Source of the DNA: Nocardia flavorosea NBRC 108225
GTDB taxonomy: Bacteria; Actinomycetota; Actinomycetes; Mycobacteriales; Mycobacteriaceae
Length of the DNA: 51,512 bases
Direction: 5' to 3'
Assembly (NCBI RefSeq): GCF_001613385.1
Contig: NZ_BDCG01000007.1
Span: 1 to 51,512, forward strand
A program made the translations under genes and the position numbers. The first letter of the stretch is position 1. Each line of letters opens with the position of its first letter. This document shows positions 18,115 to 27,522 of the stretch, one piece after another. Below the pieces are notes generated by a model, which worked only from the letters and a program-made list of their open reading frames with translations, searched no databases and had not been told where the DNA came from.

Positions 18115-19314
18115 ATGATCGCTGATACCCCGGTACTCGATCTGGACGATGCCGCAATGCTCGAGGCCGCCGATACCGGCGGCGCCCTCCGTTCGGCCGC
18201 ATCCGGTGGCGCCCAGGTACGGGCCACCGCAGCGGCCGTGGCCGAGAATGCTCTCGCGGGGCTGGCCGGTCTGCAGCCACGCAGTCTGCTGCTGGTTTCC
18301 GGCGCCGGCCGGGCCGGGCGGGCGGCGGGGCTGCTGGTGGCGGCGCTCGGTGACCGTGCCGGATTGCCGCTGGTTCCGGTGAGCACCGTGCCTTCCTGGG
18401 CCGGCCCCCTGGATGTCGTACTGGTCAGCGGTGACGATGCCGGGGATCCACGGCTGATCGACGCCGTGGACCGGGCAGTGCGCCGGGGCGCCGAGGTGGT
18501 CGTGGCGGCACCGAACGAAGGGCCGCTGCGGGCCGCAGCGGCCGGACGTGCGGCCGTACTGGAGCCGCGGGTACCTGTGCTCGACGCCAACCGGCTACTG
18601 CGCTACCTGGCGACCGGTATCGCGGTGCTGCGGGCCATCGCCCCCGCCCGATCCTCCGGTGACCTGCCCGACCTCACCGATCTCGCCGATGTACTCGATA
18701 CCGAGGCGCTGCGCGACGGGCCCCAGCACGAGGTATTCCACAATCCCGCCAAGAACCTTGCCGCCCGCACCCAGCAGCGCGGCCTGATCCTGGCCGGTGA
18801 CAGTCCCGCCACCACCGAACTCGCGGTCCATGCCGCGGAGGTCCTGCTGCAGTCCGGGGGCCGCACCGCCACCGCCGTGGATCTGTCCGTTGCCGTGGCC
18901 GCGCTCCCTCAGCTGGTGGATACGGCAACGGCCGCCGCGCCGGATTACGATCCGCTGTTCCACGACGAGCAGCTCGACGGTCCGCCGCCGGTCGAGAAGA
19001 AACGGATCTTCCTGTGCAGCACCGATAACGACAGTCCGGCCGCGCGACGCAAACTCGCGCTGTTCGGAGGTGCCGGCGGCGGAACCATCGACGCCGACCT
19101 GGTCACAGCCGATATCGAGACGGTCCCGGCGGATCCGTCCCGCGCCGAATCGGGCGAACCGTCCCCGGAACCGCCCACTCATGCCGGCACGGAGCTGGAA
19201 CGCCTCGCGGTACTGGCGCTGCGCTGGGAGATGACGGCCGCCTACCTGCGACTCATCGGCGGCCGGGCGGTCGCGGGCGCCGATCCGGACAGGTACGACG
19301 GGGGACCGTACTAG
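18115..19314 (+). CDS. TobH-like SIS-domain sugar-phosphate protein
   Basis: A 399-residue homologue of Rv3256c. The N-terminal half resembles a degenerate SIS (sugar isomerase) domain with LLLVSGAGRAGRAAGLLVAALG and VLVSGDD; the C-terminal half, with RGLILAGDSPATTELAVHAAEVLLQSGGR, resembles a second SIS-type lobe of bifunctional phosphoglucose/phosphomannose isomerases. Catalytic activity is unproven. The ATG at 18115 is 11 bases after GGGGAGG; a GTG at 18103 is possible but too close to that site. Its TAG stop shares a base with the manA GTG start, so the two genes are coupled. Confidence 0.8.
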   Translation: MIADTPVLDLDDAAMLEAADTGGALRSAASGGAQVRATAAAVAENALAGLAGLQPRSLLLVSGAGRAGRAAGLLVAALGDRAGLPLVPVSTVPSWAGPLDVVLVSGDDAGDPRLIDAVDRAVRRGAEVVVAAPNEGPLRAAAAGRAAVLEPRVPVLDANRLLRYLATGIAVLRAIAPARSSGDLPDLTDLADVLDTEALRDGPQHEVFHNPAKNLAARTQQRGLILAGDSPATTELAVHAAEVLLQSGGRTATAVDLSVAVAALPQLVDTATAAAPDYDPLFHDEQLDGPPPVEKKRIFLCSTDNDSPAARRKLALFGGAGGGTIDADLVTADIETVPADPSRAESGEPSPEPPTHAGTELERLAVLALRWEMTAAYLRLIGGRAVAGADPDRYDGGPY

Positions 19315-20522
19315 TGCACGAACTCGTAGGTGCGTTGCGCTCGTACGCCTGGGGTTCACGCACCGCGCTCGCCGAACTCTGCGGCCGCCCTGTCCCTTCC
19401 GCGCATCCGGAAGCCGAACTGTGGTTCGGCGCCCACCCCGCCGACCCCGCCTATGTCCGTACCGAACGCGGTAAACGCTCGCTGCTCGAAGTGGTCTCGG
19501 CCGAACCCGGCCGGGAACTCGGCGCCGCCGCTACCCGCTTCGACGGCCGGTTGCCGTTCCTGCTGAAAATACTGGCCGCCGAGGAACCGCTGTCGTTGCA
19601 AGCGCATCCGAGCGCGCAGCAGGCGGCGGCCGGTTTCGCCCGGGAGAACCGCAACGGTGTGCCACTGGATTCGCCCATGCGCAACTACCGCGACGACAGC
19701 CACAAGCCCGAACTCGTCGTCGCGCTGGAACGTTTCGAGGCCTTGGCCGGTTTCCGGGATCCGCTGCGCACGGTGGAACTGTTCCGCGCCCTGGGCGTTC
19801 CCGAACTCGGGCAATACGCCGATCTGCTCGCCGCGCAACCCGATTCCGACGGGTTGCGCACCCTGTTCACCAGCTGGATAACGCTGCCGAACACGGTGCT
19901 GGACATGCTTCTGCCGGCCGTCCTGGACGGCTGCGTGCGCTATCTGACCAACGCGGAGCGCGAATTCGCGCCGGTCGCCCGGACGACCCTCGAACTCGCC
20001 GAAAGCTATCCGGGCGATGCCGGTGTGCTGGCTTCGCTGTTGCTGAACCGGATCACCCTGCAACCCGGTCAGGGCTTGTTCCTCGCCGCCGGCAACCTGC
20101 ACGCCTATCTGCACGGCGTCGCGGTCGAGATCATGGCCAACTCGGACAATGTGCTGCGCGGCGGGCTCACCCCGAAACACGTCGACGTGCCGGAGCTGCT
20201 CAAAGTCCTGGATTTCGAACCCATCGACCTGCCCCTGGTACTACCGGAACCAGCCGGTGACGGTTCGGTGCGTTATCGCACCCCCGCCCCGGAATTCGCG
20301 TTGCGCCGCTTCGATATCACCGCGGGTTCGGCGCTGGTACCGCTCACCGACGCCGGCCCCGGCATCGTCTTGTGCACCGCCGGTTCGGCCCATCTGCTCG
20401 ACGGTAGCTCCGAGGTCCGGCTCGATCGCGGTACCGCCGCGTGGATCTCGGCCACCGATACCGATATCCGCGCCAGAGCCGCCGACGGGCCGGCCACCCT
20501 GTTCTGCGCCTGCGTGGGGTAA
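19314..20522 (+). CDS. manA: Mannose-6-phosphate isomerase, class I
   Basis: A 402-residue zinc enzyme that converts fructose-6-phosphate to mannose-6-phosphate. Metal-ligand segments are visible: LQAHPS (Gln/His), the HKPELVVALE glutamate and GNLHAYLHG (His). The cupin core is followed by a conserved LTPKHVDVPELLKVLDF segment. The GTG start overlaps the preceding stop by one base (TAGTG). With manB and manC (29369-30442) the window encodes the complete route from fructose-6-phosphate to GDP-mannose. Confidence 0.95.
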   Translation: MHELVGALRSYAWGSRTALAELCGRPVPSAHPEAELWFGAHPADPAYVRTERGKRSLLEVVSAEPGRELGAAATRFDGRLPFLLKILAAEEPLSLQAHPSAQQAAAGFARENRNGVPLDSPMRNYRDDSHKPELVVALERFEALAGFRDPLRTVELFRALGVPELGQYADLLAAQPDSDGLRTLFTSWITLPNTVLDMLLPAVLDGCVRYLTNAEREFAPVARTTLELAESYPGDAGVLASLLLNRITLQPGQGLFLAAGNLHAYLHGVAVEIMANSDNVLRGGLTPKHVDVPELLKVLDFEPIDLPLVLPEPAGDGSVRYRTPAPEFALRRFDITAGSALVPLTDAGPGIVLCTAGSAHLLDGSSEVRLDRGTAAWISATDTDIRARAADGPATLFCACVG

Positions 20523-20677
20523 GCCCGGATTCGTCGCCGAACCCCATCGCCACAGTTTTCAGCGCCGGCGTTCACCTTCGGTGTGGGCGGACAGGAACGT
20601 CGATATACCTCCGGCCTCGGCACATTCGGCTCCGCGCAACCGAACTCCGGGTGCCTACGTCGGCTCGGAGGCCCCCG

Positions 20678-20755
20678 TTGGTCGCGCCGGACATGATGGC
20701 CGGCCCAGCGCTGGGTGCCCGGCCGGAGTTGCGCCGCGCAGAGCAACGCGACCAA
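20678..20755 (+). other. Structured element between manA and the cation transporter
   Basis: The outer arms TTGGTCGCG and CGCGACCAA (9 bp, exact) enclose GGCCGG...CCGGCC arms and a perfect palindrome CCCAGCGCTGGG (20704-20715). A second small hairpin, GCGCCGCC/GGCGGTGC, lies at 20814-20833. The element could be a terminator for the man operon or a structured leader for the transporter gene. I recognise no known riboswitch class in this 332-bp gap. Confidence 0.45.
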
Positions 20756-20854
20756 AACGCAGCCTTTACAATGCTGTAGCCCTACTCGGATGAGACCGTG
20801 GGGCCTGAGCTCCGCGCCGCCGGGGGGCGGTGCAATCGACACAGAGGGTGGCAG

Positions 20855-21781
20855 ATGTCGGCTGGTGGAAGTAAGAAGGCGATTCTTGCCGCGCTGACGG
20901 CGAACGCCGGTATCGCGGCCGCGAAGTTCGTGGGTGCGGGGATCACCGGGTCGGCGTCGATGCTGGCCGAGGGGGTGCACTCGGTAGCCGATACCGCCAA
21001 CCAGGGGCTGCTGCTGTTCGGGCAGAACCGGGCGCAGCAGGAGGCCGACGAGCTGCATCCGTTCGGGTACGGGCGCAGCCGCTATTTCTATTCGTTCGTG
21101 GTGGCCCTGGTCTTGTTCACCTTGGGCTCGGTGTACGCCCTGTACGAGGGCATGCACAAGATCCAGCATCCCGAAGAGCTCAGCTCGCCCATAGTGGCCG
21201 TGGTGATCCTGGTGATCGCCATCGGGCTGGAGATCTACAGTTTCACGACCGCGGTCCGGGAATCCCGACCGCTCAAGGGCCGGGCGAGCTGGTGGCAGTT
21301 CATCCGTAATTCGCGCAGCCCGGAACTGCCGGTGGTACTGCTGGAAGATACCGGTGCGCTGGTCGGCCTGGTGCTGGCGCTGGGCGGTGTCGGACTGACG
21401 ATGCTGACGGGTGATCCGGTGTGGGACGGCATCGGAACCCTGTGCATCGGCGCGCTGCTCGGAATCATCGCGATCATTCTGATCATCGAGATGCACAGCC
21501 TGTTGATCGGCGAGGGTGCGACCGCGGCCGAGGATCGCGCGATCCGCGACAGCATCGCCGACGGTACGACGATCGATCGGCTCATCCATATGAAGACGCA
21601 GTACATCGGTCCGGAAGAGATGCTGGTGGCGGCCAAGGTGGCAGTGGTGCCCGGACTGGATATCGCGCAGATCGCGGCGGGTATCGACGAGGCCGAGAGC
21701 CGGATCCGGGCGGCAGTGCCGACAGCGCGGATCATCTACCTGGAGCCCGATCTGTACCGGCAGCCCGCCGGTAAGGCCTAA
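20855..21781 (+). CDS. Cation diffusion facilitator (zinc/divalent metal) transporter, SLC30A9-like
   Basis: A 308-residue CDF protein with about six membrane helices. Helix 2 carries the HSVAD metal site (HxxxD), and the second site lies in LLEDTGALVGL, where the usual HxxxD is replaced by an E/D arrangement as in the SLC30A9 branch. The DELHPFGYGRSRYFYSF loop is typical. It exports Zn2+ or a related metal using the proton gradient; the exact metal is not predictable. ATG 20855 is chosen from homology. The stop overlaps convergently with the next gene by four bases. Confidence 0.88.
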   Translation: MSAGGSKKAILAALTANAGIAAAKFVGAGITGSASMLAEGVHSVADTANQGLLLFGQNRAQQEADELHPFGYGRSRYFYSFVVALVLFTLGSVYALYEGMHKIQHPEELSSPIVAVVILVIAIGLEIYSFTTAVRESRPLKGRASWWQFIRNSRSPELPVVLLEDTGALVGLVLALGGVGLTMLTGDPVWDGIGTLCIGALLGIIAIILIIEMHSLLIGEGATAAEDRAIRDSIADGTTIDRLIHMKTQYIGPEEMLVAAKVAVVPGLDIAQIAAGIDEAESRIRAAVPTARIIYLEPDLYRQPAGKA

Positions 21782-23250
21782 CTGCCCGGCATGGTTTCCG
21801 CGTTCGCGCCGGCCAGCTCCAGCGGGTCGGCGCGGATACCGAAAACGGTGCGCAACGCATGCGCGGCGGCGTGTGTACCGGCCATTCCGTGCACTCCGCC
21901 GCCCGGCGGGGTGGCCGACGAGCACAGGTAGACGCCGGGCAGGCCGGTGGTGTGCGGATTCCAGCGGGGTACCGGGCGGAACACCGTCTGCATGAGGGTC
22001 ATCGCCCCGGCGCCGATATCACCGCCCACGTAGTTGGCGTTGTACACCGGAAGTTCGGCGGCCGTGTAGACATGTTTCGCCAGGATCAGGTCCCGGAAAC
22101 CGGGAGCGAACCGCTCGATCTGACCGGTGATCTGCTCGCTGATATCGCGATCCGATCCGTTCGGAACGTGCGCGTAGGCATACAGGGTGTGCTGCCCCGC
22201 CGGGGCGCGGCCGGCGTCCACGACACCGGGCTGGATGATCAGCGTGTACGGCCGATCGGTATGCATACCGGCGGCGACCGCATGTTCGGCGGCCATGGCC
22301 TCGGCCCGGCTGCCCACCAGGTGCAGTGTGCCCGCTTCGGCGCATTCCGGCGCCTGCCACGGCACCGGGCCGGACAGGGCGAAATCGACCTTGCAGGACC
22401 CCGGGCCGTAGCGCACGTTACCCAACCGGCGGCGGTACCCGGTGGGCAGCCGGTCGCCGCCGATACGCACGAGTTCGGCCGGCGAGGTATCGCACAGGAC
22501 TGCCCGGGCCGAACCGAACTCCGCCAGCGAATCCACCCGATGGCCGGTGACCACCCGGCCACCGCGGCGGCGTAGCTCCGCAGCGAGCGCGTCCACGATC
22601 GCCTGGCTGCCGCCGCGCGGTACAGGCCAGCCACCGACATGCGCGAGGGTCGCCAGGAGCAGCCCGGCGCCGACGGCCGGTAGTGCCCGCGGCGGCCGGA
22701 CCGCATGCGCGGCGACCCCGGTGAACAGTGCCGGGGCAACCTCCCCGGAAAATCGGGCGTTCCAGAACGGCGACCCCTGTTCGAACATGCGCAGACCGAA
22801 CCGGACCGCCCCCCGTGACAGCGGCACCCGCCGCATATTCGACATCGCGGTATCCACCACGGCCGGCCAGTCCTCGACCAACGGCCCGAACAGGCCCTGC
22901 CAGGCCTTTCCGTCACGCCCCAGCTCGTCCACGGTGCGGTCCAGATCCCGCCATGCCACCCCGGCGATCCCGGAATCGAGCGGATGCGCATACGAGGCGG
23001 CCGGAGTGAGCAGTTCCACGCCGTGCGCGGCGAGGTCGAAGGCCCGGAAGAACGGGGAGGCATACGCCATGGGGTGCGCGCCGGCGCAGATATCGTGCCG
23101 GAAGCCGGGCAGGGTGACCTCGGCGGTCCGGCAACCACCGCCGACTGTCTCCCCCGCCTCGTACACTTCGACGTCGAGCCCGGCACCGGCCAGGATCACC
23201 GCCGCCGCAAGCCCGTTGGGTCCGGCCCCCACCACGACGACATCAGCCAT
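21778..23250 (-). CDS. FAD-dependent phytoene-desaturase/PYROXD2-like oxidoreductase
   Basis: A 490-residue flavoprotein. The N terminus has the Rossmann motif VVVVGAGPNGLAAAVILAGAGLDV followed by YEAGETVGGGCRT, and the C terminus has the second FAD motif GVYLCSSATPPGGGVHGMAG. The overall pattern is that of the phytoene dehydrogenase-related family. The substrate is unknown; no carotenoid genes are nearby. Its stop overlaps the convergent transporter gene with no terminator between them. Confidence 0.85.
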   Translation of the reverse strand: MADVVVVGAGPNGLAAAVILAGAGLDVEVYEAGETVGGGCRTAEVTLPGFRHDICAGAHPMAYASPFFRAFDLAAHGVELLTPAASYAHPLDSGIAGVAWRDLDRTVDELGRDGKAWQGLFGPLVEDWPAVVDTAMSNMRRVPLSRGAVRFGLRMFEQGSPFWNARFSGEVAPALFTGVAAHAVRPPRALPAVGAGLLLATLAHVGGWPVPRGGSQAIVDALAAELRRRGGRVVTGHRVDSLAEFGSARAVLCDTSPAELVRIGGDRLPTGYRRRLGNVRYGPGSCKVDFALSGPVPWQAPECAEAGTLHLVGSRAEAMAAEHAVAAGMHTDRPYTLIIQPGVVDAGRAPAGQHTLYAYAHVPNGSDRDISEQITGQIERFAPGFRDLILAKHVYTAAELPVYNANYVGGDIGAGAMTLMQTVFRPVPRWNPHTTGLPGVYLCSSATPPGGGVHGMAGTHAAAHALRTVFGIRADPLELAGANAETMPGS

Positions 23251-23713
23251 GATCCGAGTCTATGTTCATCGGCACGCCGGCGTGGGCGCCCATCTGATGT
23301 CTCGTCGAATCCGTCTTCGGTGCGCGACCGGCGCTTGCGAACAGCCGACCCGATCGTCCGGTCGACTGCGGCAGCGACCGGCGGTGTGGTGGTGGATATC
23401 TCCACCTGCGTGGTACCGCCGGCCGAGGCGGCGACCTCCGTGCGGGTGCGGAGCTCAGGGGCGCAGTGGTCGGCCCCGCCGGGCTGCCCGGTGGTTCGCC
23501 GACGCATGCGTACGAGGCCGGGGCCGCAATCAGGGCGACCTTCTGCTGGTTGCCTTGGAATAGGTGCGGGCCTGCTTCGTCCGGTCCGGGGCGAACCGTT
23601 CGATCAACTCTCCGCGATGGACTCTGTTCGTCGCGCCCGCAACCGGGCGAACACGTCGATCGACTCTCCGCCGGTGAGATTCGGCCACGGTTATCGCCTG
23701 TGGCCCGCCCCGT
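23251..23713. other. Intergenic stretch without recognisable gene
   Basis: 463 bp between the P450 stop and the oxidoreductase start, both on the minus strand. It should hold the oxidoreductase promoter. Two imperfect copies of a 26-bp unit (23590-23615 and 23646-23671, 22 of 26 bases shared, core CTCTCCGC) are the only structure seen. Open frames here lack family features. Confidence 0.5.
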
Positions 23714-25009
23714 TCACACCCGGGTACGGGCTCGTGCACCGGTGTGTGCGGGCAGGTGGGAGTAGCCGTGCAGGGTGTACAGGGGCCGGCGGGTGGGCGG
23801 ATCGGTGAGTCGCAGGTCGGGGAAGGTCTCGGTGAGGGCGCGCAGGGCGTGGGTGGCTTCCATCCGGGCCAATCCGGCGCCGAGGCAGACGTGGATTCCG
23901 CTGCTGAAGCCGAGATGGTTCTTGGCATTCTCCCGGGTGATGTCGAATCGGGCGGGATCGGGGAAGACGGCGGGGTCGCGGTTGGCGCCGGCCAGGGACA
24001 GCACCACCGTCGATCCCGGGCGCAACCGGCGGCCGGCGATTTCGAGGTCGGTACGCGCGACACGGGCGGTGGTCTGTACGGGGGCGTCGATCCGCAGAAC
24101 CTCTTCGACCGCGTTGGGCCAGAGTTCCGGTTCGGCGCGGAGCCGGTCCAGCTGATCCGGATGCTCGAGCAGCCAGACGATACCTTTGCCGATGAGATTG
24201 ACGGTGGTCTCGAAACCCGCGCCCATGAGCAGGGTGGCCGAGGCGCACAATTCGTGATCGGTCAGCTCGCCGGCGGTGACCAGGCTGCTGAGGATATCGT
24301 CGCCGGGGTCGGCGCGGAGCCGCTCGATATGGTCGAGCAGATACGCGTGCACCCGTTCGGAGGCCTGCATCGCTTTGCTGTGCGTCTGCCAGGAGATCCC
24401 GAGATCGAGCAGCGGGCTTATATCGTCGCCCCACTGCAGGAACATCGCACGATCCGAATCGGGGAATCCGAGCATTTCGGAGATGATCGCGATAGGCACC
24501 TGGGAGGCGAACCGGGTCACCAGATCGGTGGGCCCGTCATCGGGCAGGGCGGCCAGCAGCTCGTCGGTCACGCTCGCGATCCGGTCGCCCAACCGGGCGA
24601 CAGCGCGCGGGGTGAAGGCGGCGGCGACAGGTTTGCGCATCCGGGTGTGTTCGGGCTGGTCGATCATCAACATGGACGGCGGATCGACGGGATTGGGCGG
24701 AACCGGCCGGCGCTGCAGCCATGCGCGCGCACGGTCCGGAAGCGGGGTCAGCTCGGGCATTCCTGTACCGAAACGATTGTCCCGCAGTATCTCCCGGCAC
24801 AGGTCATGGTCGAAGGTGATCCACGCCGAGGTGACCCGATGCAATCCGCCGGTGCCGCGCATCTCCTCGATCAGCGCGTACGGGTTCGTGATACCTTCCG
24901 GGCCGCCGTTGAGCCGGGCGAAGGGATCACCTTGCCGGAGTTTGACCTTCTTGGCCGCCCGGACCAGTCCGTGATGGTTGACCCACCGGTACAGGTACTG
25001 CGGTTTCAT
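23714..25009 (-). CDS. Cytochrome P450
   Basis: A 431-residue soluble bacterial P450. The I-helix oxygen-binding motif AGFETT (264-269), the ExxR motif (E303 to R306) and the heme-binding loop FSSGIHVCLG with the axial Cys375 are all intact. DPPSMLMIDQPEHTRMR is the usual helix C region. Substrate and family number cannot be assigned. No ferredoxin or reductase gene adjoins it. ATG 25009 is chosen because family homology begins there; the frame runs open far upstream into the TIGR03089 gene. Confidence 0.94.
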   Translation of the reverse strand: MKPQYLYRWVNHHGLVRAAKKVKLRQGDPFARLNGGPEGITNPYALIEEMRGTGGLHRVTSAWITFDHDLCREILRDNRFGTGMPELTPLPDRARAWLQRRPVPPNPVDPPSMLMIDQPEHTRMRKPVAAAFTPRAVARLGDRIASVTDELLAALPDDGPTDLVTRFASQVPIAIISEMLGFPDSDRAMFLQWGDDISPLLDLGISWQTHSKAMQASERVHAYLLDHIERLRADPGDDILSSLVTAGELTDHELCASATLLMGAGFETTVNLIGKGIVWLLEHPDQLDRLRAEPELWPNAVEEVLRIDAPVQTTARVARTDLEIAGRRLRPGSTVVLSLAGANRDPAVFPDPARFDITRENAKNHLGFSSGIHVCLGAGLARMEATHALRALTETFPDLRLTDPPTRRPLYTLHGYSHLPAHTGARARTRV

Positions 25010-25093
25010 CCGAACCCCTCCGTCGCTGCTCCGTCGCATCCTTCCCGACGTTACGCAGAACACAGTCGCGGCGGTACCTGCCGGCGTCGGATT

Positions 25094-25120
25094 CGGAGAA
25101 CCTACCGTGGTAGGACTCCG
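25094..25120 (-). terminator. Hairpin after the TIGR03089 gene
   Basis: Nested arms CGGAG/CTCCG and CCTACC/GGTAGG around a two-base loop, 6 bp beyond the TIGR03089 stop in its direction of transcription. It separates that gene from the P450. Confidence 0.6.
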
Positions 25121-25125
25121 GGCGC

Positions 25126-25845
25126 TCAGAGGACCCGGGTGACCCGTTCGGTCTCGATGCGGCGATCCCGCTGCGCCGGATCCGGATTGGCCACCTGGAC
25201 CAGCGACGCGCCTGCGACGAGCACCGCGAGGTACCGGTCGACCAGTTCCTCGGCGGTATCCCAGCTGCCGCTCGACAGCACCCGGTCGGTTCCCGAGAGC
25301 CCTTGCCGGGCCGCGGATTTCCGTGCCACGGTGAGTACCTCCGAAACCGGCATACCATCCAGCGCGGCGCCGGTCCCACCGGGGTGGAACTGGTCGCCGT
25401 GGACGCGGACCGCGGTCGCGTAGTCGGTGACCCCGAGCGGCAGATCCTGCACCGGGGCGCCCATCGGGTCGAGCGACAGCGCCGCGACCTCTGGCGCGTC
25501 CTCGGTTTCGGCGAGGCGGCCGGCGGCGGCGAAAACCAGTTCCGCGTCCGGGTCCGGTTGCAGCACCACCTCGGTCCCGGCCCACCAGCAGCCGAGCAGG
25601 ACGGCCGCGGTCTGCCAGTGCGCGGGTAGGAGTACCGCCACCCGGGCACCGGGGGTGAGGCCGAACTCGTCACGGATCAGATTGGCGGTTTTGGCCGCCC
25701 AGTTGGCCAGGGTGACCGCGGACAGTTCGATACGCGCGCCGGTCGCATCGTCGTACCAGGTGATCCGGGGCGCGGCCGGTTCGCGTTCCAGAATCGGCTC
25801 GAGTACCGCTTCGGGGAGGGTCGTGGCCTGCTCTACGTCACGCAT
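25126..25845 (-). CDS. TIGR03089 family protein (truncated adenylate-forming-like)
   Basis: A 239-residue homologue of Rv3268. It resembles the N-terminal part of AMP-binding acyl-CoA synthetases (TLANWAAKTANLIRDEFGLTPGARVAVLLPAHWQTAAVLLGCWWAG) but ends before the adenylate-forming P-loop and C-terminal domain would appear. This length is normal for the family and not a local truncation. It is conserved next to the LCP gene in mycolic-acid bacteria; function unknown, possibly non-enzymatic. Confidence 0.88.
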   Translation of the reverse strand: MRDVEQATTLPEAVLEPILEREPAAPRITWYDDATGARIELSAVTLANWAAKTANLIRDEFGLTPGARVAVLLPAHWQTAAVLLGCWWAGTEVVLQPDPDAELVFAAAGRLAETEDAPEVAALSLDPMGAPVQDLPLGVTDYATAVRVHGDQFHPGGTGAALDGMPVSEVLTVARKSAARQGLSGTDRVLSSGSWDTAEELVDRYLAVLVAGASLVQVANPDPAQRDRRIETERVTRVL

Positions 25846-25894
25846 CGTCTGCTTTCTGCGTCCAAATTCTTCGGCGTCCGATTCACACCGGCGG

Positions 25895-27421
25895 TCAATT
25901 CACACAGGTGGGTCCGTCCTCGGCCGCCGCAATGGGCGGTGCGGGGGGCACCGGGGTCGCCGATGTCGACGTATCGCCGAAATCGATCACGTCCTCGCTG
26001 CCGGATCCGGGGCCAGCGTAGTCGCTTGCCAGCACCACGCTCACCGTCCCCGGTGCCAGCGCGGGGTCCGCGACGACCGGGATACCACCGAGCGCCGCGG
26101 CCACTGCCGCTGCTCCACGATCGGTTTCGGAGGCGGCGAGCACCTGGCTCTGCCAAGCTGTCCCGTCCGAATAGTTACCCACCTCGCCGGGCAGATAACC
26201 GAGTGCGGTGAGTTCCTGCGATACCGAACCGGCCAGTCCGGAAACCGAGGTCGCGTTGAAGACATCCACCTGCACTGTTCCCGGATCCGCGGCCGGAGCC
26301 GGGGCCGTGGTGGTGCCCGGGTCGGTGCTGCCGGCTTCCTCGCCGACCAGCCCCGCGACATAGTCCTGGACATCGTCGGGTTCCACCCGCACCACCGACT
26401 CACCGGTCGAGGTGGTGCCGTTGAGATCGGCGACGGGAATGGTCTCGAAGGTCACCTCGCCGGCGGACAGATCCTGGAGCTGGTTCAGGAACGCCAGCAG
26501 ATCCCAGCCCTCGTCGAGCACGACGGTGCGGCCCACTGCATCGCTGAGCTCGCGCAACCGAGTGGGGTTGCTCAAGGTGTCGGTGCTGATCACCTGGTGG
26601 ACGAGTTGAGCCATGAACACCTGCTGGCGCACGATCCGGTCCAGGTCGCCGCGTTCGAGATCGTGCCGCTGCCGGACGAAGCTGAGGGCTTGCGGGCCGT
26701 CCAGTTTCTGGCGGCCGGCCGGAAAATACGCACCGGACATAGGTTCGTCCACCGGTCGGCGCAGGCACACGTCCACACCACCCACCGCATCGGTGAGCAG
26801 CACGAAGCCGAGCAGACTGACCTCGGCGTAGTGGTCGACGGTGATACCGGTGAGCCCGGCCACCGAGCTGATCAGGGCCTGCCGGCCGCGCTGCGTAGAT
26901 TTCTCTTCGGCGACTTCCGGGGTGGCGCCGTCGGCGAGCATATCGTCCTGTGCCGTCTGCTTGGTGATCCCGTACGCCGAGTTGATCTTGCCCTTGCCCA
27001 GTCCCGGAATATCGACATAGGCATCACGGGGAATCGAGATCGCGGTGGCCGAGCTACCGTCGTTGGGCACCCGCACCAGCACGATGGTGTCGGTATTCGT
27101 GCCGATCTCGTCACCCGCGTGCAGCATCGCGCGTTCGGCCTCGGTGAGCGGATCACCTTTCGCGTCGGTACGCGAATCCACGCCCACCAGCAGGATGTCC
27201 ACGGCGCCGTCACGCTGCCCGCCGAGGCCCAGATCACTGATGCGTTCGATATTCGACACCAGCGTATCCACGCCCCGCCAGGCGAAGCCGGTACCCACCA
27301 GCACAATCAGAGCAACCGATGCGACGAATACCCGCGCCGGACTCCACAACGTCGGCTCCCCACGCTGCGCCACCTTTGAACTTCCTCTCCCCGTTCGGAC
27401 CGGTCGAGGACCCCGATCCAC
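25895..27421 (-). CDS. LytR-CpsA-Psr (LCP) family glycopolymer ligase
   Basis: A 508-residue membrane protein, homologue of Rv3267. The short basic cytoplasmic N terminus is followed by one transmembrane helix (about 30-50), the LCP domain and a C-terminal LytR_C domain (about 370-465). LCP residues are visible in LLVGVDSR, NTDTIVLVRV, SIPRDAYVDIPG, KINSAYG and FVRQRHDLERGDLDR. In mycobacteria this type joins arabinogalactan to peptidoglycan. That fits its place opposite rmlD and wbbL, which make the rhamnose linker. The divergent promoter region is 101 bp. The tail after LytR_C is low-complexity. Confidence 0.93.
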   Translation of the reverse strand: MDRGPRPVRTGRGSSKVAQRGEPTLWSPARVFVASVALIVLVGTGFAWRGVDTLVSNIERISDLGLGGQRDGAVDILLVGVDSRTDAKGDPLTEAERAMLHAGDEIGTNTDTIVLVRVPNDGSSATAISIPRDAYVDIPGLGKGKINSAYGITKQTAQDDMLADGATPEVAEEKSTQRGRQALISSVAGLTGITVDHYAEVSLLGFVLLTDAVGGVDVCLRRPVDEPMSGAYFPAGRQKLDGPQALSFVRQRHDLERGDLDRIVRQQVFMAQLVHQVISTDTLSNPTRLRELSDAVGRTVVLDEGWDLLAFLNQLQDLSAGEVTFETIPVADLNGTTSTGESVVRVEPDDVQDYVAGLVGEEAGSTDPGTTTAPAPAADPGTVQVDVFNATSVSGLAGSVSQELTALGYLPGEVGNYSDGTAWQSQVLAASETDRGAAAVAAALGGIPVVADPALAPGTVSVVLASDYAGPGSGSEDVIDFGDTSTSATPVPPAPPIAAAEDGPTCVN

Positions 27422-27522
27422 TTCGCGTACGCCGTCGAAACACCTTCCGCTCCACGCAGGCTAACCAACGGCAGCCCGGGTGACATCGATTCGGCCCTTC
27501 GACGGCGTGCCAGACTGGGCCG

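Noticed and set aside
20273..21925. Minus-strand open frame (550 codons) opposite manA and the transporter
   Set aside because: Complement of recognised genes with no conserved domain.
25126..25845. Pseudogene of an acyl-CoA synthetase
   Set aside because: The short length and ending match the TIGR03089 family at the same syntenic place in mycobacteria, so it is intact.
25427..27379. Plus-strand open frame (650 codons) opposite TIGR03089 and the LCP gene
   Set aside because: Shadow of two recognised proteins on the other strand.
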